Assembly: GCF_000184945.1 (NCBI RefSeq)
Contig: NZ_GL586311.1
Coordinates: forward strand, 253,222-317,221
DNA length: 64,000 nt
Direction of reading: 5' to 3'
Source: Segatella buccae ATCC 33574
GTDB lineage: Bacteria > Bacteroidota > Bacteroidia > Bacteroidales > Bacteroidaceae
The translations under genes and the position numbers were made by a program. Below, one piece after another: positions 17,664 through 28,883 of this stretch (its first letter is position 1; each line of letters starts with the position of its first letter). The notes beneath the pieces were generated by a model, which was not told where the DNA came from, did not search any database, and was given only the letters and a program-made list of their open reading frames with translations.

Positions 17664-18008
17664 TTAAAATTTAAGACCACCTTCACGGGCTGCATCGGCC
17701 AAAGCCTGGACGCGACCATGATAAAGATAACCGTTACGGTCGAAAACCACAGCCTCAATACCGGCAGCCTTGGCTTTCTCCGCAACAAGTGCTCCCACTT
17801 TCTTAGCCTGCTCAATCTTAGCCATCTTTTCGAGACCGAGAGAAGAAGCTGAAGCAAGAGTCCTACCTGTCAAATCGTTTATCACCTGAGCGTAAATCTG
17901 CTTGTTAGAGCGGAACACGCTAAGACGCGGGCGCTCGGCAGTCCCGTTTACATGCTTGCGAATACGGAACTTTATCTTAATTCGTCTTTCTACTTTCTTT
18001 GTTGTCAT
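17664..18008 (-). CDS. rplR: 50S ribosomal protein L18
   Basis: 114 aa. Binds 5S rRNA with L5. [20 protein letters not shown] and the C-terminal [20 protein letters not shown] are diagnostic. Six bases separate it from rpsE. Confidence 0.98.
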   Translation of the reverse strand: MTTKKVERRIKIKFRIRKHVNGTAERPRLSVFRSNKQIYAQVINDLTGRTLASASSLGLEKMAKIEQAKKVGALVAEKAKAAGIEAVVFDRNGYLYHGRVQALADAAREGGLKF

Positions 18009-18028
18009 AATCGTAAATTCAATTAAAA

Positions 18029-18601
18029 TTACTTAGCTGCGGCAGTCTTACCAGACTTCCTGCGAATAACTTCACCCTTGAACAGGATACCCTTACCCTT
18101 GTAAGGTTCAGGCATACGGAAAGAACGAATTTTTGCACAGATAAGGCCCAACAACTGCTTGTCGCAAGACTCTAAGGTGAGAACCGGATTCTGGTTTCTT
18201 TCAGACTTGGTCTCTACCTTAACCTCCTTCGGAAGCTGGAGGAAGATGGGGTGAGTATAACCAAGCGAGAACTCAATCAAGTTGCCCTGATTGGAAACGC
18301 GATAACCGACACCTACCAATTCCATGATTTTTGTGTAACCCTCGCTCACGCCAACAACCATATTGTTGACCAGCGAACGATACAAACCGTGGAAAGCCTG
18401 CTTCTGCTTATAGTTTACAGGGCTGTTCTCGTCAATCTCGAAAGTAATCTGACCGTCCTCATTCTTAAACTTGATAGAAGCATCAATCTTTTGAGAGAGT
18501 TCACCCTTGGGACCCTTAACGTTGACAACACCCGACTTTGCGTCGAAATTGACTGTCACACCGGAAGGAATACTAATTGGCAATTTTCCTATTCTTGACA
18601 T
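18029..18601 (-). CDS. rplF: 50S ribosomal protein L6
   Basis: 190 aa from the ATG at 18601 ([17 protein letters not shown]). The frame is open to 18631, but that would overlap rpsH and adds residues not found in L6. Two homologous alpha/beta domains; the C-terminal one near the sarcin-ricin loop carries [10 protein letters not shown]. Confidence 0.97.
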   Translation of the reverse strand: MSRIGKLPISIPSGVTVNFDAKSGVVNVKGPKGELSQKIDASIKFKNEDGQITFEIDENSPVNYKQKQAFHGLYRSLVNNMVVGVSEGYTKIMELVGVGYRVSNQGNLIEFSLGYTHPIFLQLPKEVKVETKSERNQNPVLTLESCDKQLLGLICAKIRSFRMPEPYKGKGILFKGEVIRRKSGKTAAAK

Positions 18602-18615
18602 ATTCAATCCTCCAA

Positions 18616-19011
18616 TTAATAAATGTAACAAAGAACTTCACCACCAATCTTGAGATTGGCAGCCTCCTTGTTAGTCATTACACCTTGAGACGTGGATAAG
18701 ATAGCAATACCCAGTCCGTTGATAACTCTCGGCATATCCTTATAACCGGTGTACTTACGCAAACCGGGCTTGGACACACGCTTCAAACTCTTGATAGCGT
18801 TTTGCTTTGTAACAGGGTTATACTTCAAAGCAACTTTAATGGAACCCTGAGGCCCATCTTCAATGAACTTGTAGTTCAGAATGTAACCCTTCTCGAAGAG
18901 GATCTTAGTAATCTCTTTCTTCAAGTTAGACGCAGGAACCTCAACAACACGGTGATGAGCCATGATTGCGTTTCTGAGTCGTGTCAGATAATCTGCTATT
19001 GGATCTGTCAT
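18616..19011 (-). CDS. rpsH: 30S ribosomal protein S8
   Basis: 131 aa. Central-domain 16S rRNA binder; in E. coli it is the repressor of the spc operon. MTDPIADYLTRLRNAIMAHH and the C-terminal GIAILSTSQGVMTNKEA are typical. The 131-bp gap upstream of it contains an internal hairpin at 19085-19120. Confidence 0.98.
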   Translation of the reverse strand: MTDPIADYLTRLRNAIMAHHRVVEVPASNLKKEITKILFEKGYILNYKFIEDGPQGSIKVALKYNPVTKQNAIKSLKRVSKPGLRKYTGYKDMPRVINGLGIAILSTSQGVMTNKEAANLKIGGEVLCYIY

Positions 19012-19084
19012 AAAATATAAATGTTTAATTAATCGGGACTACCCCGACAATATTAAAAATGTCCTGATGAACATACGCGGAGCC

Positions 19085-19120
19085 ACAAAGAAAAGCCCGG
19101 ACACACCGGGCTCTTTTGTG
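19085..19120. terminator. bidirectional hairpin between rpsN and rpsH
   Basis: AGCCCGG (19094-19100), 5-nt loop, CCGGGCT (19106-19112), extended outward by CACAAAG/CTTTTGTG pairing, with T-rich flank on both strands. It has the form of an intrinsic terminator inside the spc gene series, so it may attenuate expression of rpsH and all genes after it. Confidence 0.65.
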
Positions 19121-19142
19121 CCCCATCGCTTGCCTGCCGGAT

Positions 19143-19445
19143 TTACCAGCTAGCTTTCTTCACTCCGGGAATCAAACCTGCCGAAGCCATCTCACGGAAC
19201 TGGATACGAGACAAGCCGAACTGACGGATATATCCTTTGGGACGGCCTGTAATCTTGCAGCGATTGTGAAGACGGATAGGGTTGGCGTTCTTGGGAATAG
19301 CCTGAAGCTTACGAGCTGCCTCGTATGCCTCTGCGGGATTCTCAGAAGTAGCGATGATCTTTTTCAGAGCTGCGCGCTTCTCAGCGTAACGAGCAACAAG
19401 CTTTGCACGCTTCACCTCGCGAGCTTTCATTGATTCTTTTGCCAT
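19143..19445 (-). CDS. rpsN: 30S ribosomal protein S14
   Basis: 100 aa. Long zinc-free form (no CxxC pairs), with [20 protein letters not shown] at the rRNA-binding end. Between rplE and rpsH. A 131-bp gap with a hairpin follows it, the longest gap in this part of the operon. Confidence 0.98.
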   Translation of the reverse strand: MAKESMKAREVKRAKLVARYAEKRAALKKIIATSENPAEAYEAARKLQAIPKNANPIRLHNRCKITGRPKGYIRQFGLSRIQFREMASAGLIPGVKKASW

Positions 19446-19451
19446 AATCTC

Positions 19452-20006
19452 TTAATCGTTTTTAGCGTTCTTGAATGGGAGGCCAAAAGCCTTGAGCAGT
19501 GCGAAACCCTCCTCATCAGTCTGAGCAGAAGTAACGAAAGTGATGTTCATACCCTGGATGCGATCGATAGAGTCAATATTGATTTCAGGGAAGATAATCT
19601 GCTCCTGAATACCCAAAGTATAGTTACCACGACCATCAAACTTACTCTCAATACCTTTGAAGTCACGGATACGAGGCAAAGCAACACGTACGAGCTTCTC
19701 AAGGAACTCATACATCCGCTCCCGACGGAGAGTAACCATCACACCGATAGGCATCTTCTTACGAAGTTTGAAATTGGCAATATCCTTCTTGGAATATGTT
19801 GCAACTGCCTTCTGACCGGTGATGGCAGAGATCTCATTGATGGCAACATCAATAATTTTCTTATCCTGCGTTGCATCGCCCAAACCCTGATTGATAACGA
19901 TCTTCTTCAGTACAGGAATCTGCATTGCTGAAGAATAGTTGAACTGCTTCTGCAGTTCGGGAGCAATCTGCTCCTTATACTGTTTCTTTAACTGTGCTGT
20001 ATTCAT
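19452..20006 (-). CDS. rplE: 50S ribosomal protein L5
   Basis: 184 aa. 5S rRNA-binding protein of the central protuberance. [18 protein letters not shown] and [15 protein letters not shown] [20 protein letters not shown] are typical. Its first base overlaps the last base of rplX. Confidence 0.98.
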   Translation of the reverse strand: MNTAQLKKQYKEQIAPELQKQFNYSSAMQIPVLKKIVINQGLGDATQDKKIIDVAINEISAITGQKAVATYSKKDIANFKLRKKMPIGVMVTLRRERMYEFLEKLVRVALPRIRDFKGIESKFDGRGNYTLGIQEQIIFPEINIDSIDRIQGMNITFVTSAQTDEEGFALLKAFGLPFKNAKND

Positions 20007-20329
20007 TACTTGATTTCCTTTCCTGACTTTTTAGAAATACGAATCACGTTCTTTCCCTCGTGCTTGATAGAAACACGTGTGGGTTTACCGCTCTCCGGAT
20101 CAATCAGACTCAAATTGGAGATATGAATAGGAGCCTCCTTCTTGATGATGCCTCCCTGAGGATTCTTTGCCGAAGGCTTGGTGCTTCTTGAGACCATACG
20201 ACGGCCTTCAACGATAGCACGGTTCTTGTCAACCAAGACTTTAAGAACCTTTCCGGTTTTACCTTTGTCCTTGACATCACCTGTAAGAACAACTACGGTA
20301 TCACCTTTTCTAATATGTAACTTACTCAT
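20006..20329 (-). CDS. rplX: 50S ribosomal protein L24
   Basis: 107 aa with an N-terminal KOW domain ([20 protein letters not shown]). Assembly initiator near the tunnel exit. One-base overlap with rplE. Confidence 0.98.
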   Translation of the reverse strand: MSKLHIRKGDTVVVLTGDVKDKGKTGKVLKVLVDKNRAIVEGRRMVSRSTKPSAKNPQGGIIKKEAPIHISNLSLIDPESGKPTRVSIKHEGKNVIRISKKSGKEIK

Positions 20330-20349
20330 TACCTTTTCTTTTTATTAAA

Positions 20350-20715
20350 TTAAAGAACCTCAGGTGCCAAAGAGACAACCTTCATGTTGACCGCACGAAG
20401 TTCACGGGCAACGGGGCCGAAGATACGGCTACCACGGAGTTCCCCCGCATTATTGAGCAACACGCAAGCATTATCGTCGAAACGGATGTAAGAACCATCT
20501 TGACGGCGAATTTCCTTCTTCGTGCGAACGATCAAAGCCTTAGATACTGCACCTTTCTTCAAATCACTTGATGGGATAACGTTCTTGACAGCAACGACAA
20601 TCACGTCACCAACACTTGCATAACGCCGGCGGGTTCCCCCGAGAACACGGATGCAAAGAGCCTCACGTGCGCCGCTGTTATCACATACTGTAAGTCTTGA
20701 TTCTGCTTGTATCAT
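20350..20715 (-). CDS. rplN: 50S ribosomal protein L14
   Basis: 121 aa. [20 protein letters not shown] is the invariant N-terminus. Forms intersubunit bridges. Two bases from the end of rpsQ. Confidence 0.98.
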   Translation of the reverse strand: MIQAESRLTVCDNSGAREALCIRVLGGTRRRYASVGDVIVVAVKNVIPSSDLKKGAVSKALIVRTKKEIRRQDGSYIRFDDNACVLLNNAGELRGSRIFGPVARELRAVNMKVVSLAPEVL

Positions 20716-20717
20716 AA

Positions 20718-20975
20718 TTACTTAGCTTTTTCTACAATTTGTACTAATCTCCACCGCTTCGTGCGAGACAAAGGGCGAGTCTCCATAATGAGCACTGTAT
20801 CACCTACATTGGCCTCATTCTTCTCATCATGCACATGGTACTTCTTTGTCTTCTGGACAAACTTACCATAAATAGGGTGCTTCTCCTTGAACTTAGCTGC
20901 AATAACAATGGTTTTATCCATCTTGTTGCTGATAACGACACCCTGTCTTGTCTTTCTTAATTTTCTTGTTTCCAT
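20718..20975 (-). CDS. rpsQ: 30S ribosomal protein S17
   Basis: 85 aa from [21 protein letters not shown] further upstream ATG at 20984 would add three residues (MVQ) and is possible, but the METR start matches the family better. OB-fold protein in the 30S body. Confidence 0.96.
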   Translation of the reverse strand: METRKLRKTRQGVVISNKMDKTIVIAAKFKEKHPIYGKFVQKTKKYHVHDEKNEANVGDTVLIMETRPLSRTKRWRLVQIVEKAK

Positions 20976-20986
20976 CTGGACCATTA

Positions 20987-21181
20987 TTATTTGTTAAGTT
21001 CCCTCATGCGAAGTTCGGTCTTCATACGCGCGATGTCACGACGAGCAGCCTTAATTTCTGATGGATTCTCAAGAGGAGTAATCTGGTGGTTGAGCTTCTT
21101 GACATTATAAGCGGCAACAGCAGCCTCCAATTTCTCTACCAAATCTTTGGTTTCGAGTTCCTTCAATTCTTTGATTTTCAT
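20987..21181 (-). CDS. rpmC: 50S ribosomal protein L29
   Basis: 64 aa helical hairpin protein at the tunnel exit, part of the docking site for nascent-chain factors. [20 protein letters not shown] and [17 protein letters not shown] are typical. Two bases from rplP. Confidence 0.97.
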   Translation of the reverse strand: MKIKELKELETKDLVEKLEAAVAAYNVKKLNHQITPLENPSEIKAARRDIARMKTELRMRELNK

Positions 21182-21183
21182 AA

Positions 21184-21612
21184 TTAAGCGTTTTTATCGA
21201 AATCACGTCTTACAACAAACTTAGTCTTAACAGGCAGCTTCTGCGCAGCGAGACGGAGAGCCTCTTTGGCGATATCGAAACTTACGCCCTCTACTTCGAA
21301 GAGAATGCGTCCGGGAGTCACCGGTGCAACCCATCCTGCGGGATCACCTTTACCTTTACCCATGCGGACATCGGCAGGCTTGCGTGTGATGGGTTTGTCA
21401 GGGAATATACGGATCCAGACCTGCCCCTCACGGTTCATGTAGCGGTTTACTGCTACACGAGCGGCCTCAATCTGACGGCTGTCAATCCACTTGGCTTCAA
21501 GGGTCTTGATGCCGAATGAACCGAAAGCCAGCTGTGTACCACGGTGAGCGTTGCCCTTATTGCCACGTCCATCCTGCGGTCTTCTATATTTTACTCTTTT
21601 TGGCTGTAACAT
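21184..21612 (-). CDS. rplP: 50S ribosomal protein L16
   Basis: 142 aa. [20 protein letters not shown] and the [14 protein letters not shown] loop, which approaches the A-site tRNA elbow, are conserved. Between rpsC and rpmC. Confidence 0.98.
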   Translation of the reverse strand: MLQPKRVKYRRPQDGRGNKGNAHRGTQLAFGSFGIKTLEAKWIDSRQIEAARVAVNRYMNREGQVWIRIFPDKPITRKPADVRMGKGKGDPAGWVAPVTPGRILFEVEGVSFDIAKEALRLAAQKLPVKTKFVVRRDFDKNA

Positions 21613-21627
21613 GATAGCTTCTTACTT

Positions 21628-22356
21628 TTAACGGTTATTGTTTCTCTTGCGATTACCACGACCACCGCGACCGTTGTTGCGGCTATTGCCACCCTTGTTG
21701 TCCTGAGTAAAGTTAGGTGTCAGGTCACGCTTTCCGTAAACCTCACCACGGCAAATCCATACCTTGATACCCAGCAAGCCAACCTTGGTAAGGGCTTCAG
21801 CTTGACAGTAATCGATGTCTGCGCGGAAAGTGTGCAGAGGGGTACGCCCTTCCTTCAACATTTCCTTACGGGCTATTTCGGCACCGTTCAGACGGCCACT
21901 AATTTGAACTTTAATACCTTCGGCACCTGCACGCATCGTGTTGGCAATGGCCATTTTGATGGCGCGACGGTAAGCGATCTTACCTTCTACCTGACGAGCG
22001 ATATTGTTAGCTACGATGGTAGCATCAAGTTCAGGTTTCTTCACTTCAAAGATGTTGATCTGAATCTCCTTGTCGAAAATGTTCTTCAACTCTTCCTTCA
22101 GTTTGTCAACATCCTGACCACCTTTACCAATGACGATACCCGGACGGGCCGTGCAAATAGTGATGGTAACGAGCTTCAAAGTGCGCTCAATGACAATTCT
22201 CGAAACGCTTGCCTTGGCAAGACGCTCGTTCAGATATTTGCGAATTTTCTGATCTTCTACGATATTGTCACCGAAGTTCTTACCACCGAACCAATTAGAA
22301 TCCCAACCACGGATAATACCAAGACGGTTGCTTATCGGATTAACTTTCTGTCCCAT
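21628..22356 (-). CDS. rpsC: 30S ribosomal protein S3
   Basis: 242 aa. mRNA-entry protein with a KH domain ([20 protein letters not shown]). After the conserved core the last 30 or so residues are Asn/Gly/Arg rich with [14 protein letters not shown], an RGG-like basic tail. Confidence 0.98.
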   Translation of the reverse strand: MGQKVNPISNRLGIIRGWDSNWFGGKNFGDNIVEDQKIRKYLNERLAKASVSRIVIERTLKLVTITICTARPGIVIGKGGQDVDKLKEELKNIFDKEIQINIFEVKKPELDATIVANNIARQVEGKIAYRRAIKMAIANTMRAGAEGIKVQISGRLNGAEIARKEMLKEGRTPLHTFRADIDYCQAEALTKVGLLGIKVWICRGEVYGKRDLTPNFTQDNKGGNSRNNGRGGRGNRKRNNNR

Positions 22357-22364
22357 TTTGATAA

Positions 22365-22769
22365 TTATTTTTCGTCGTTAGTTTTGGAATCTACAAAGAG
22401 GGTCACATGGTTAGAACGCTTACGGATTCTGTATCCACGCCCCTGCGGTGCCGGTCTCATACGCTTCATTGTAACACCTTCATCAACGAAGATCCTACTG
22501 ATATAGAGTTCGCCATCTTCAGCCTTGCGGTTGTTTTTCTGTTCCCAGTTGGCTACAGCTGAGCGCAACAGTTTCTCCACGTCGGCAGCAGCTTTCTTAT
22601 TAGAGAAACGAAGTACTCCGAACGCACGGTCAACCTCCATACCACGAACCATGTCTACCACGTAGCGCATTTTCCGCGGAGAGGAAGGAACTCCCTTGAG
22701 CTTTGCGAAGTATAAATGTTTGCGGGCTTCCTTGAGTTTTTCTGCCGCATTATGTTTTCTTGCTCCCAT
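22365..22769 (-). CDS. rplV: 50S ribosomal protein L22
   Basis: 134 aa. Lines the narrow part of the exit tunnel with its beta-hairpin ([20 protein letters not shown]), the region where macrolide-resistance changes arise in other species. Normal sequence here. Confidence 0.98.
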   Translation of the reverse strand: MGARKHNAAEKLKEARKHLYFAKLKGVPSSPRKMRYVVDMVRGMEVDRAFGVLRFSNKKAAADVEKLLRSAVANWEQKNNRKAEDGELYISRIFVDEGVTMKRMRPAPQGRGYRIRKRSNHVTLFVDSKTNDEK

Positions 22770-22804
22770 TATTATTCTTAAATTTTAAAATGGTTTAAAC
22801 CCGC

Positions 22805-23074
22805 TTACCGTTTATTATTGCCAGAGTGGCCGCCGAAACGACGCGTTGGCGAAAACTCTCCGAGCTTGTGGCCAACCATATTCTCTGTGATGTAAACAGG
22901 GATAAATTTGTTTCCGTTATGAACTGCAACAGTATGTCCCACAAAGTCGGGAGATATCATTGAAGCTCTGGCCCATGTCTTAACGACAGTCTTCTTACCA
23001 CTCTCATTCATTGCAAGAATCTTCTTCTCGAGCGATACGTTGATATATGGACCTTTTTTAAGTGAACGACTCAT
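22805..23074 (-). CDS. rpsS: 30S ribosomal protein S19
   Basis: 89 aa. [19 protein letters not shown] and the C-terminal [17 protein letters not shown] are invariant family features. 10 bp after rplB. Confidence 0.98.
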   Translation of the reverse strand: MSRSLKKGPYINVSLEKKILAMNESGKKTVVKTWARASMISPDFVGHTVAVHNGNKFIPVYITENMVGHKLGEFSPTRRFGGHSGNNKR

Positions 23075-23084
23075 AATTTACTCT

Positions 23085-23912
23085 TTATTTTTTGTTAGCT
23101 CTTTCGATAATATACTTGTTGGAAAGCTTCTTCGGTGCGCGTGTCTTGAGACCCTTAGCATACAAGCCCTTACGGGAACGTGGGTGACCACCGGACTGAC
23201 GGCCTTCACCACCACCCATCGGGTGATCAACAGGGTTCATGACAACGCCACGGTTGTGAGGACGACGGCCCAACCAACGAGAACGACCGGCCTTACCGGA
23301 ACACTCAAGAGCGTGGTCGGAGTTGCCTACACTACCAACAGTAGCTTTACAAGCACTCAAAATCTGGCGAGTTTCACCAGAAGGGAGCTTAATCACACAA
23401 TAACTACCCTCACGAGAAGTCAACTGAGCAAAATTACCAGCCGAACGGACAAGCAAGGCTCCCTGCCCGGGACGCAATTCAATGTTGTGAATCACTGTAC
23501 CGACAGGAATGTTAGCCAGCGGAAGTGCATTACCCACCTCAGGTGCAGCCTCTGCACCCGACATCAGTTTTGCACCCACCTGCAGTCCATTAGGAGCAAT
23601 AATGTAACGTTTTTCACCATCAGCGTAGAACAACAGAGCAATTCGAGCAGATCTGTTAGGATCATACTCGATTGTCTTTACTACAGCTGGAACACCATCT
23701 TTCTCCCGCTTGAAGTCGATCATACGATACTTCCGCTTATGACCGCCACCTCTGTAGCGAACAGTCATTTTACCGGTGTTGTTTCGACCACCGGTTGCAC
23801 GCTTACCGTAAACGAGAGACTTTTCTGGCACGGATGCAGTAATTTCCTCGAACGTGCCAATAACCTTGTGTCTTTGTCCCGGAGTTACCGGTTTTAATTT
23901 ACGTACTGCCAT
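23085..23912 (-). CDS. rplB: 50S ribosomal protein L2
   Basis: 275 aa. Peptidyl-transferase region and intersubunit bridge protein. The conserved [14 protein letters not shown] loop with the essential His is present at about residues 225-238. Seven bases after rplW. Confidence 0.98.
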   Translation of the reverse strand: MAVRKLKPVTPGQRHKVIGTFEEITASVPEKSLVYGKRATGGRNNTGKMTVRYRGGGHKRKYRMIDFKREKDGVPAVVKTIEYDPNRSARIALLFYADGEKRYIIAPNGLQVGAKLMSGAEAAPEVGNALPLANIPVGTVIHNIELRPGQGALLVRSAGNFAQLTSREGSYCVIKLPSGETRQILSACKATVGSVGNSDHALECSGKAGRSRWLGRRPHNRGVVMNPVDHPMGGGEGRQSGGHPRSRKGLYAKGLKTRAPKKLSNKYIIERANKK

Positions 23913-23919
23913 TTCTTAT

Positions 23920-24372
23920 TTAAATATTGCTGTAAAAATCAATTCTATCGCCCTCTTTCAGAGTAACGATTGCCTTCTTGAATGCGCTCTTCTGTCCCTT
24001 CACGAGACCGGCCTTGGTGTAGCGTGCAGAACGCTTACCGGCATAGCGAGCGGTATTAACGGCTTCTACTGTAACATTATACAGACTCTCAACCTCTTTC
24101 TTGATTTCGAGTTTGTTAGCCTCGGGCTTAACGATGAAACCATACTTGGCGCGAGCGGGCTTGGTGTAGGTGTAAATGGTCTTCTCCTTATCGGCAACCT
24201 TCTCCACCTTGCCTTGCTTCTTTTTATAGACAGCGTAGCTCACCTTCTCCTCTGTTGCGCCTTTAGCCTCGGCAGCTTTCTTGTTAGAAGCTCTGAGCTT
24301 TTTGTCTTCAGAAGACTTGTCTGTAATCTTGGTCATCTTCTCAGTGACCAAAGGTTTGATGATAAATGCCAT
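23920..24372 (-). CDS. rplW: 50S ribosomal protein L23 with a Lys-rich insertion
   Basis: 150 aa, about 50 longer than the usual 95-100. The normal start MAFIIKPLVTEKMTKI is separated from the conserved KYGFIVKPEANKLEIK by about 65 residues rich in Lys, Ala and Glu (KKLRASNKKAAEAKGATEEK and following). L23 sits at the tunnel exit and docks trigger factor and SRP, so the insertion would protrude there. C-terminal half is ordinary. Confidence 0.96.
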   Translation of the reverse strand: MAFIIKPLVTEKMTKITDKSSEDKKLRASNKKAAEAKGATEEKVSYAVYKKKQGKVEKVADKEKTIYTYTKPARAKYGFIVKPEANKLEIKKEVESLYNVTVEAVNTARYAGKRSARYTKAGLVKGQKSAFKKAIVTLKEGDRIDFYSNI

Positions 24373-24390
24373 AATCTAAATGTCTCCTTT

Positions 24391-25023
24391 TTACTTTATT
24401 AAGATTTCATCGATCACCTTCAGGGCACTCTCGGCAATCACCAGCACATCAGCATTCAAAACTTTATACGAATTGAGCATTGCTGCGGGCATCACCTCTG
24501 TACGCTGCAAGTTACGAGCGGACAAATATACGTTTTTATTTGCTGTTGGCAAAAGAAGAAGAGTCTTCCGACCATCGACTTTAAGATTTTTAGCGATATT
24601 TATAAAATCTTTAGTCTTCGGAGTCTCGATGTCGAAATCTTCTACGACAACAATGGCGTTCTCCTGTGCCTTGTCAGACAAAGCCAATTTACGAGCAAGA
24701 ACCTTTACTTTTTTATTCAGCTTGAAACTATAGTCACGGGGCTTGGGACCGAACACCCGGCCACCGCCAACAAGTACAGGCGACTTGATGTCACCACGAC
24801 GGGCTCCGCCACCGCCTTTCTGGCGACCCAGCTTGCGAGTAGAACCGTTGATTTCGCTTCTCTCCTTCGACTTAGCGGTACCCTGACGCTGGTTAGCGAG
24901 ATACTGCTTGACATCGAGATAGAGTACGTGCTCGTTAGGCTCAAGTCCGTAGATAGACTCATTAAGAGTCACCTTGCGACCGGTCTCCTGACCTTTGATA
25001 TCTAATACACTAACTTCCATCAT
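24391..25023 (-). CDS. rplD: 50S ribosomal protein L4
   Basis: 210 aa. Tunnel-constriction protein; in E. coli also an autogenous regulator of the S10 operon. The loop [20 protein letters not shown] is present at about residues 68-87. Its ATG at 25023 overlaps the rplC stop codon in an ATGA arrangement; the second Met three bases later is an alternative. Confidence 0.97.
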   Translation of the reverse strand: MMEVSVLDIKGQETGRKVTLNESIYGLEPNEHVLYLDVKQYLANQRQGTAKSKERSEINGSTRKLGRQKGGGGARRGDIKSPVLVGGGRVFGPKPRDYSFKLNKKVKVLARKLALSDKAQENAIVVVEDFDIETPKTKDFINIAKNLKVDGRKTLLLLPTANKNVYLSARNLQRTEVMPAAMLNSYKVLNADVLVIAESALKVIDEILIK

Positions 25024-25634
25024 TTCTCAATTAAAACAGTTGAACCTTTGCATCCGGCAATCGACCCCTTAACGATAAGGAGATTCTGCTCTGGAATTAC
25101 CTTTAACACCTGAAGGTTCTGGGTAGTCACCCGGTCACCTCCCATTTGGCCTGCCATACGCATTCCCTTGAACACCTTTGCGGGATAGGAGCAAGCACCG
25201 ATGGAACCCGGCTTGCGGGCACGGTCGTCCTGACCGTGTGTAGACTGGCCTACACCACCGAATCCGTGACGCTTCATTACGCCTTGGAAACCTTTACCTT
25301 TCGATATGCCTACCACGTCAACGAACTTTGTGTCGTTGAACAGTTCCACGTTGATGGTGTCACCAAGGTTGTATTCCTCGTCAAACTTGAACTCGGCCAA
25401 GTGCTTCTTAGGCGTTGTGCCTGCTTTCTTGAAGTGTCCCAGCTGCGGCTTGGAGGTTCTCTTCTCCTTGGCCTCGCCGAAACCCAACTGAACAGCCTTG
25501 TAACCATCTTTCTCTACGGTCTTAACCTGGGTTACAACACAAGGACCAGCTTCGATAACAGTGCACGGTACATTCTTACCGTCGGCACTGAAAACGGATG
25601 TCATTCCGATTTTTCTTCCAATTAATCCTGGCAT
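25020..25634 (-). CDS. rplC: 50S ribosomal protein L3
   Basis: 204 aa. [20 protein letters not shown] and the [20 protein letters not shown] loop reaching the peptidyl-transferase centre are conserved. The Gln in that loop is the residue methylated by PrmB in other bacteria. Overlaps rplD by four bases. Confidence 0.98.
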   Translation of the reverse strand: MPGLIGRKIGMTSVFSADGKNVPCTVIEAGPCVVTQVKTVEKDGYKAVQLGFGEAKEKRTSKPQLGHFKKAGTTPKKHLAEFKFDEEYNLGDTINVELFNDTKFVDVVGISKGKGFQGVMKRHGFGGVGQSTHGQDDRARKPGSIGACSYPAKVFKGMRMAGQMGGDRVTTQNLQVLKVIPEQNLLIVKGSIAGCKGSTVLIEK

Positions 25635-25682
25635 TTCAATAAAATTAGAAATTTAACTTTGAATGATTGATTTTGATTGTGG

Positions 25683-25988
25683 TTAGACTTTGATCTCCAC
25701 TTCAACGCCTGAAGGCAATTCGAGCTTCATGAGCGCATCAACGGTCTTGGCTGTAGAGCTGTAGATGTCGATAAGACGCTTGAAGTCGGAGAGCTGGAAC
25801 TGCTCACGAGCCTTCTTGTTAACGAATGTACTGCGGTTTACAGTATAAATACGCTTGCGTGTAGGCAATGGAATCGGACCGCTGACGATAGCGCCGGTGG
25901 CCTTGACAGCCTTCACAATCTTCTCTGCTGACTTGTCAACCAACATGTGGTCGTAAGACTTCAGCTTAATTCTGATTTTCTGACTCAT
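25683..25988 (-). CDS. rpsJ: 30S ribosomal protein S10
   Basis: 101 aa from [20 protein letters not shown]. An upstream in-frame TTG at 25994 would add two residues and is less likely. Also the NusE partner of NusB in antitermination. A hairpin at 26026-26067 lies between fusA and this gene. Confidence 0.98.
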   Translation of the reverse strand: MSQKIRIKLKSYDHMLVDKSAEKIVKAVKATGAIVSGPIPLPTRKRIYTVNRSTFVNKKAREQFQLSDFKRLIDIYSSTAKTVDALMKLELPSGVEVEIKV

Positions 25989-26025
25989 TGTCAATTAAGT
26001 TGTTTTAATTATTAAACTTCAGAAA

Positions 26026-26067
26026 GGAGGTACGCCGCTTAAGAGTCATTCGCTAAGCGGCGCCTCC
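26026..26067 (-). promoter_or_regulatory. leader hairpin between fusA and rpsJ
   Basis: GGAGG-TA-CGCCGCTTA (26026-26041) pairs with TAAGCGGCG-C-CTCC (26054-26067). On the minus strand it is followed by only a short TTT, so it may be a regulatory or processing structure ahead of the S10 gene rather than a full terminator. Confidence 0.55.
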
Positions 26068-26091
26068 ATTCTTTTATTTTCTGATTCTGCG

Positions 26092-28206
26092 TTACAGGAG
26101 GTTTGCATTGCCCTTCACCTCTTCGAGTACAGCCTTGGCTATCGAAGTGGAGAGTGGTGCATGATGGTCGTACTCCATGGAGCTGGTGGCACGACCTGAA
26201 GTGATGGTACGCAGGGCGGTCACATAGCCGAACATCTCAGCCAGCGGAACCATAGCTTTCACGATGCGGGCACCGCTGCGAGCCTCTTCCATTCCCTGAA
26301 CCATACCACGACGCTTGTTCAAATCACCGATCACGTCACCCATGTTCTCCTCGGGAGTAACAACCTCCACTTTCATGATAGGCTCCATGAGCACGGGACC
26401 TGCCTTCGGACAAGCATTCTTGAACGCATTGTGAGCGGCAAGTTCGAATGACAACTGGTCGGAGTCAACGGGGTGGAAGCTACCATCGGTGAGTGTCACC
26501 TTCATACCGGTCAACGGGAAGCCACCGAGCACACCGCTCTTGAGGCAATCCTGAAAACCTTTCTGCACGGCAGGGATAAACTCCTTGGGCACATTACCGC
26601 CCTTCACCTCATTGATGAACTGCAAATCACCCTCGGTATAGTCTTCATCTTTCGGGCCAACGGTCACAATGATGTCGGCAAACTTACCGCGACCACCACT
26701 CTGCTTCTTGTACACCTCGCGCAGTGTAACGTCCTTGGTGATAGCCTCCTTGTAGTTCACCTGCGGCTTACCTTGGTTACATTCCACCTTGAACTCACGC
26801 TTCAGACGGTCGATGATGATATCAAGGTGGAGCTCGCCCATACCCGAGATGATGGTCTGACCACTCTGCTCATCGGTACGAACGGTGAAAGTCGGGTCTT
26901 CTTCGGCGAGTTTGGCAAGTCCGTTGTCGAGTTTGGCAATGTCGGCCTGGCTCTTGGGCTCTACGGCAATGGAAATCACCGTGTCGGGGAAAGTCATGGA
27001 CTCAAGCACGATAGGAGCATTCTCATCGCAGAGGGTGTCACCCGTACGGATATCCTTGAAACCTACACCTGCACCGATGTCACCGGCATCAATCGACTCC
27101 ATGGGAATTTCCTGTTTGGAGTTCATCTGGAACAGACGACTGATGCGCTCACGCTTGCGGGAACGGGGATTGTAAACATACGAGCCTGCAACCACCTTAC
27201 CCGAATAAACGCGGAAGAACACCAGACGACCCATGAACGGATCGGTGGCAATCTTAAAAGCGAGTGCCGAAGTAGGAGCATCTTCGGAAGGCTTGCGGTC
27301 TTCCTCTTCATCGGTATCGGGGTTGGTACCCACAATGTTTTCCGTATCCAGCGGTGAAGGCAGGAAAGCGCAAACATAGTCAAGCAGCGGCTGCACACCC
27401 TTGTTCTTGTAAGAGGAACCAAGCGTCATAGGAGTCAGCTCCATGGCGATGGTACCCTTGCGGATGGCTGCGAGCAACTTCTCTTCAGGCACATCCTTGC
27501 CTTCAAGGTAAAGTTCCATGAGTTCGTCGTCGAAGTTGGCAGCGTTCTCAAGCAGCTTGTCGCGCCACTCGTTGGCCTCGTCTACGAGGTCGGCGGGAAT
27601 CTCTTCCACATCATATTCGGCACCCATCGTCTCGTCGTGCCAGAGGATAGCCTTCATCTTCACGAGGTCTACCACGCCCTTGAAGTTTTCTTCAGCACCG
27701 ATAGGAATCTGCACGGGGCAGGGATTGGCACCGAGAATATCCCTCATCTGCTGCACGGTCTCGAAGAAGTCGGCACCCGAACGGTCCATCTTGTTGACAT
27801 AACCGATGCGGGGAACATTGTACTTGTCGGCCTGACGCCACACCGTCTCAGACTGCGGCTGCACACCGTCAGCTGCCGAATAGGTGGCTACGGCACCGTC
27901 GAGCACGCGGAGCGAACGCTCCACCTCGGCCGTGAAGTCAACGTGTCCCGGAGTGTCGATCAAGTTGATCTTATATGATTTATCCTTATAGTTCCAGTTG
28001 CAGGTAGTGGCAGCAGAAGTGATGGTGATACCACGCTCCTGTTCTTGAGCCATCCAGTCCATTGTGGCTGCTCCATCATGCACCTCACCAATCTTGTGAG
28101 TCTTACCCGTATAAAACAGGATGCGCTCGGAAGTCGTTGTCTTACCGGCATCGATGTGGGCCATAATACCGATATTACGTGTCAAATGTAAATCGCGATT
28201 TGCCAT
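26092..28206 (-). CDS. fusA: translation elongation factor G
   Basis: 704 aa GTPase for ribosomal translocation. G1 motif [35 protein letters not shown] (G3) and [10 protein letters not shown] (G4) are intact, followed by all five domains to NANLL. Sits between rpsG and rpsJ as in the str operon of most bacteria. Confidence 0.98.
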   Translation of the reverse strand: MANRDLHLTRNIGIMAHIDAGKTTTSERILFYTGKTHKIGEVHDGAATMDWMAQEQERGITITSAATTCNWNYKDKSYKINLIDTPGHVDFTAEVERSLRVLDGAVATYSAADGVQPQSETVWRQADKYNVPRIGYVNKMDRSGADFFETVQQMRDILGANPCPVQIPIGAEENFKGVVDLVKMKAILWHDETMGAEYDVEEIPADLVDEANEWRDKLLENAANFDDELMELYLEGKDVPEEKLLAAIRKGTIAMELTPMTLGSSYKNKGVQPLLDYVCAFLPSPLDTENIVGTNPDTDEEEDRKPSEDAPTSALAFKIATDPFMGRLVFFRVYSGKVVAGSYVYNPRSRKRERISRLFQMNSKQEIPMESIDAGDIGAGVGFKDIRTGDTLCDENAPIVLESMTFPDTVISIAVEPKSQADIAKLDNGLAKLAEEDPTFTVRTDEQSGQTIISGMGELHLDIIIDRLKREFKVECNQGKPQVNYKEAITKDVTLREVYKKQSGGRGKFADIIVTVGPKDEDYTEGDLQFINEVKGGNVPKEFIPAVQKGFQDCLKSGVLGGFPLTGMKVTLTDGSFHPVDSDQLSFELAAHNAFKNACPKAGPVLMEPIMKVEVVTPEENMGDVIGDLNKRRGMVQGMEEARSGARIVKAMVPLAEMFGYVTALRTITSGRATSSMEYDHHAPLSTSIAKAVLEEVKGNANLL

Positions 28207-28231
28207 TGTCTTTTTACCTATTTAATATTGA

Positions 28232-28708
28232 TTAGAATCTGAAATGAGCAAATGCACGGTTAGCCTCGGCCATGCGATGCATGTCTTCCTTACGCTTGTA
28301 TGCGCCACCCTGATTGTTGTAGGCATCCATGATTTCGGCTGCCAGCTTATCGGCCATGGATTTGCCACCACGCTTGCGGGCGAAAGCTATCATATTCTTC
28401 ATCGAAATGCTCTCCTTGCGCTCGGGACGCACCTCCGTAGGCACCTGGAATGTGGCACCACCGATACGGCGGCTCTTCACCTCCACTTGCGGAGTGATGT
28501 TGTCAAGGGCAGTCTTCCAAATTTCAAGGGCCGACTTCTCCTCGTTGGCCATCTTGGCCTTCACGTTGTCGAGAGCGTTGTAGAAGATTTCGTATGAAAT
28601 GGACTTCTTGCCATCATACATCAAATGGTTTACGAACTTTGAGACCTTCTGGTCGTTGAACACGGGATCGGGAAGGATCACGCGCTTCTTGGGTTTTGCT
28701 TTTCTCAT
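28232..28708 (-). CDS. rpsG: 30S ribosomal protein S7
   Basis: 158 aa from [20 protein letters not shown]. The frame is open to 28765 but the added 19 residues do not belong to S7. Nucleates 30S head assembly; in E. coli it represses the str operon. C-terminal [11 protein letters not shown] is typical. Confidence 0.97.
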   Translation of the reverse strand: MRKAKPKKRVILPDPVFNDQKVSKFVNHLMYDGKKSISYEIFYNALDNVKAKMANEEKSALEIWKTALDNITPQVEVKSRRIGGATFQVPTEVRPERKESISMKNMIAFARKRGGKSMADKLAAEIMDAYNNQGGAYKRKEDMHRMAEANRAFAHFRF

Positions 28709-28883
28709 TTTGTTATGAAAATTTATTCTGCTTGGGGCTGCTCTTTTGTTCTTCAACGCCCTCACCCGGACATTTACTCAACCTAATTACAATTCTCCAG
28801 CAAAACGATTATAATAAAATAATGTAAAGCCTCAAGCTCTCAGTCTTCTCCGACCGTGAGCCATCGGCATTGTTTCAGCTTGA

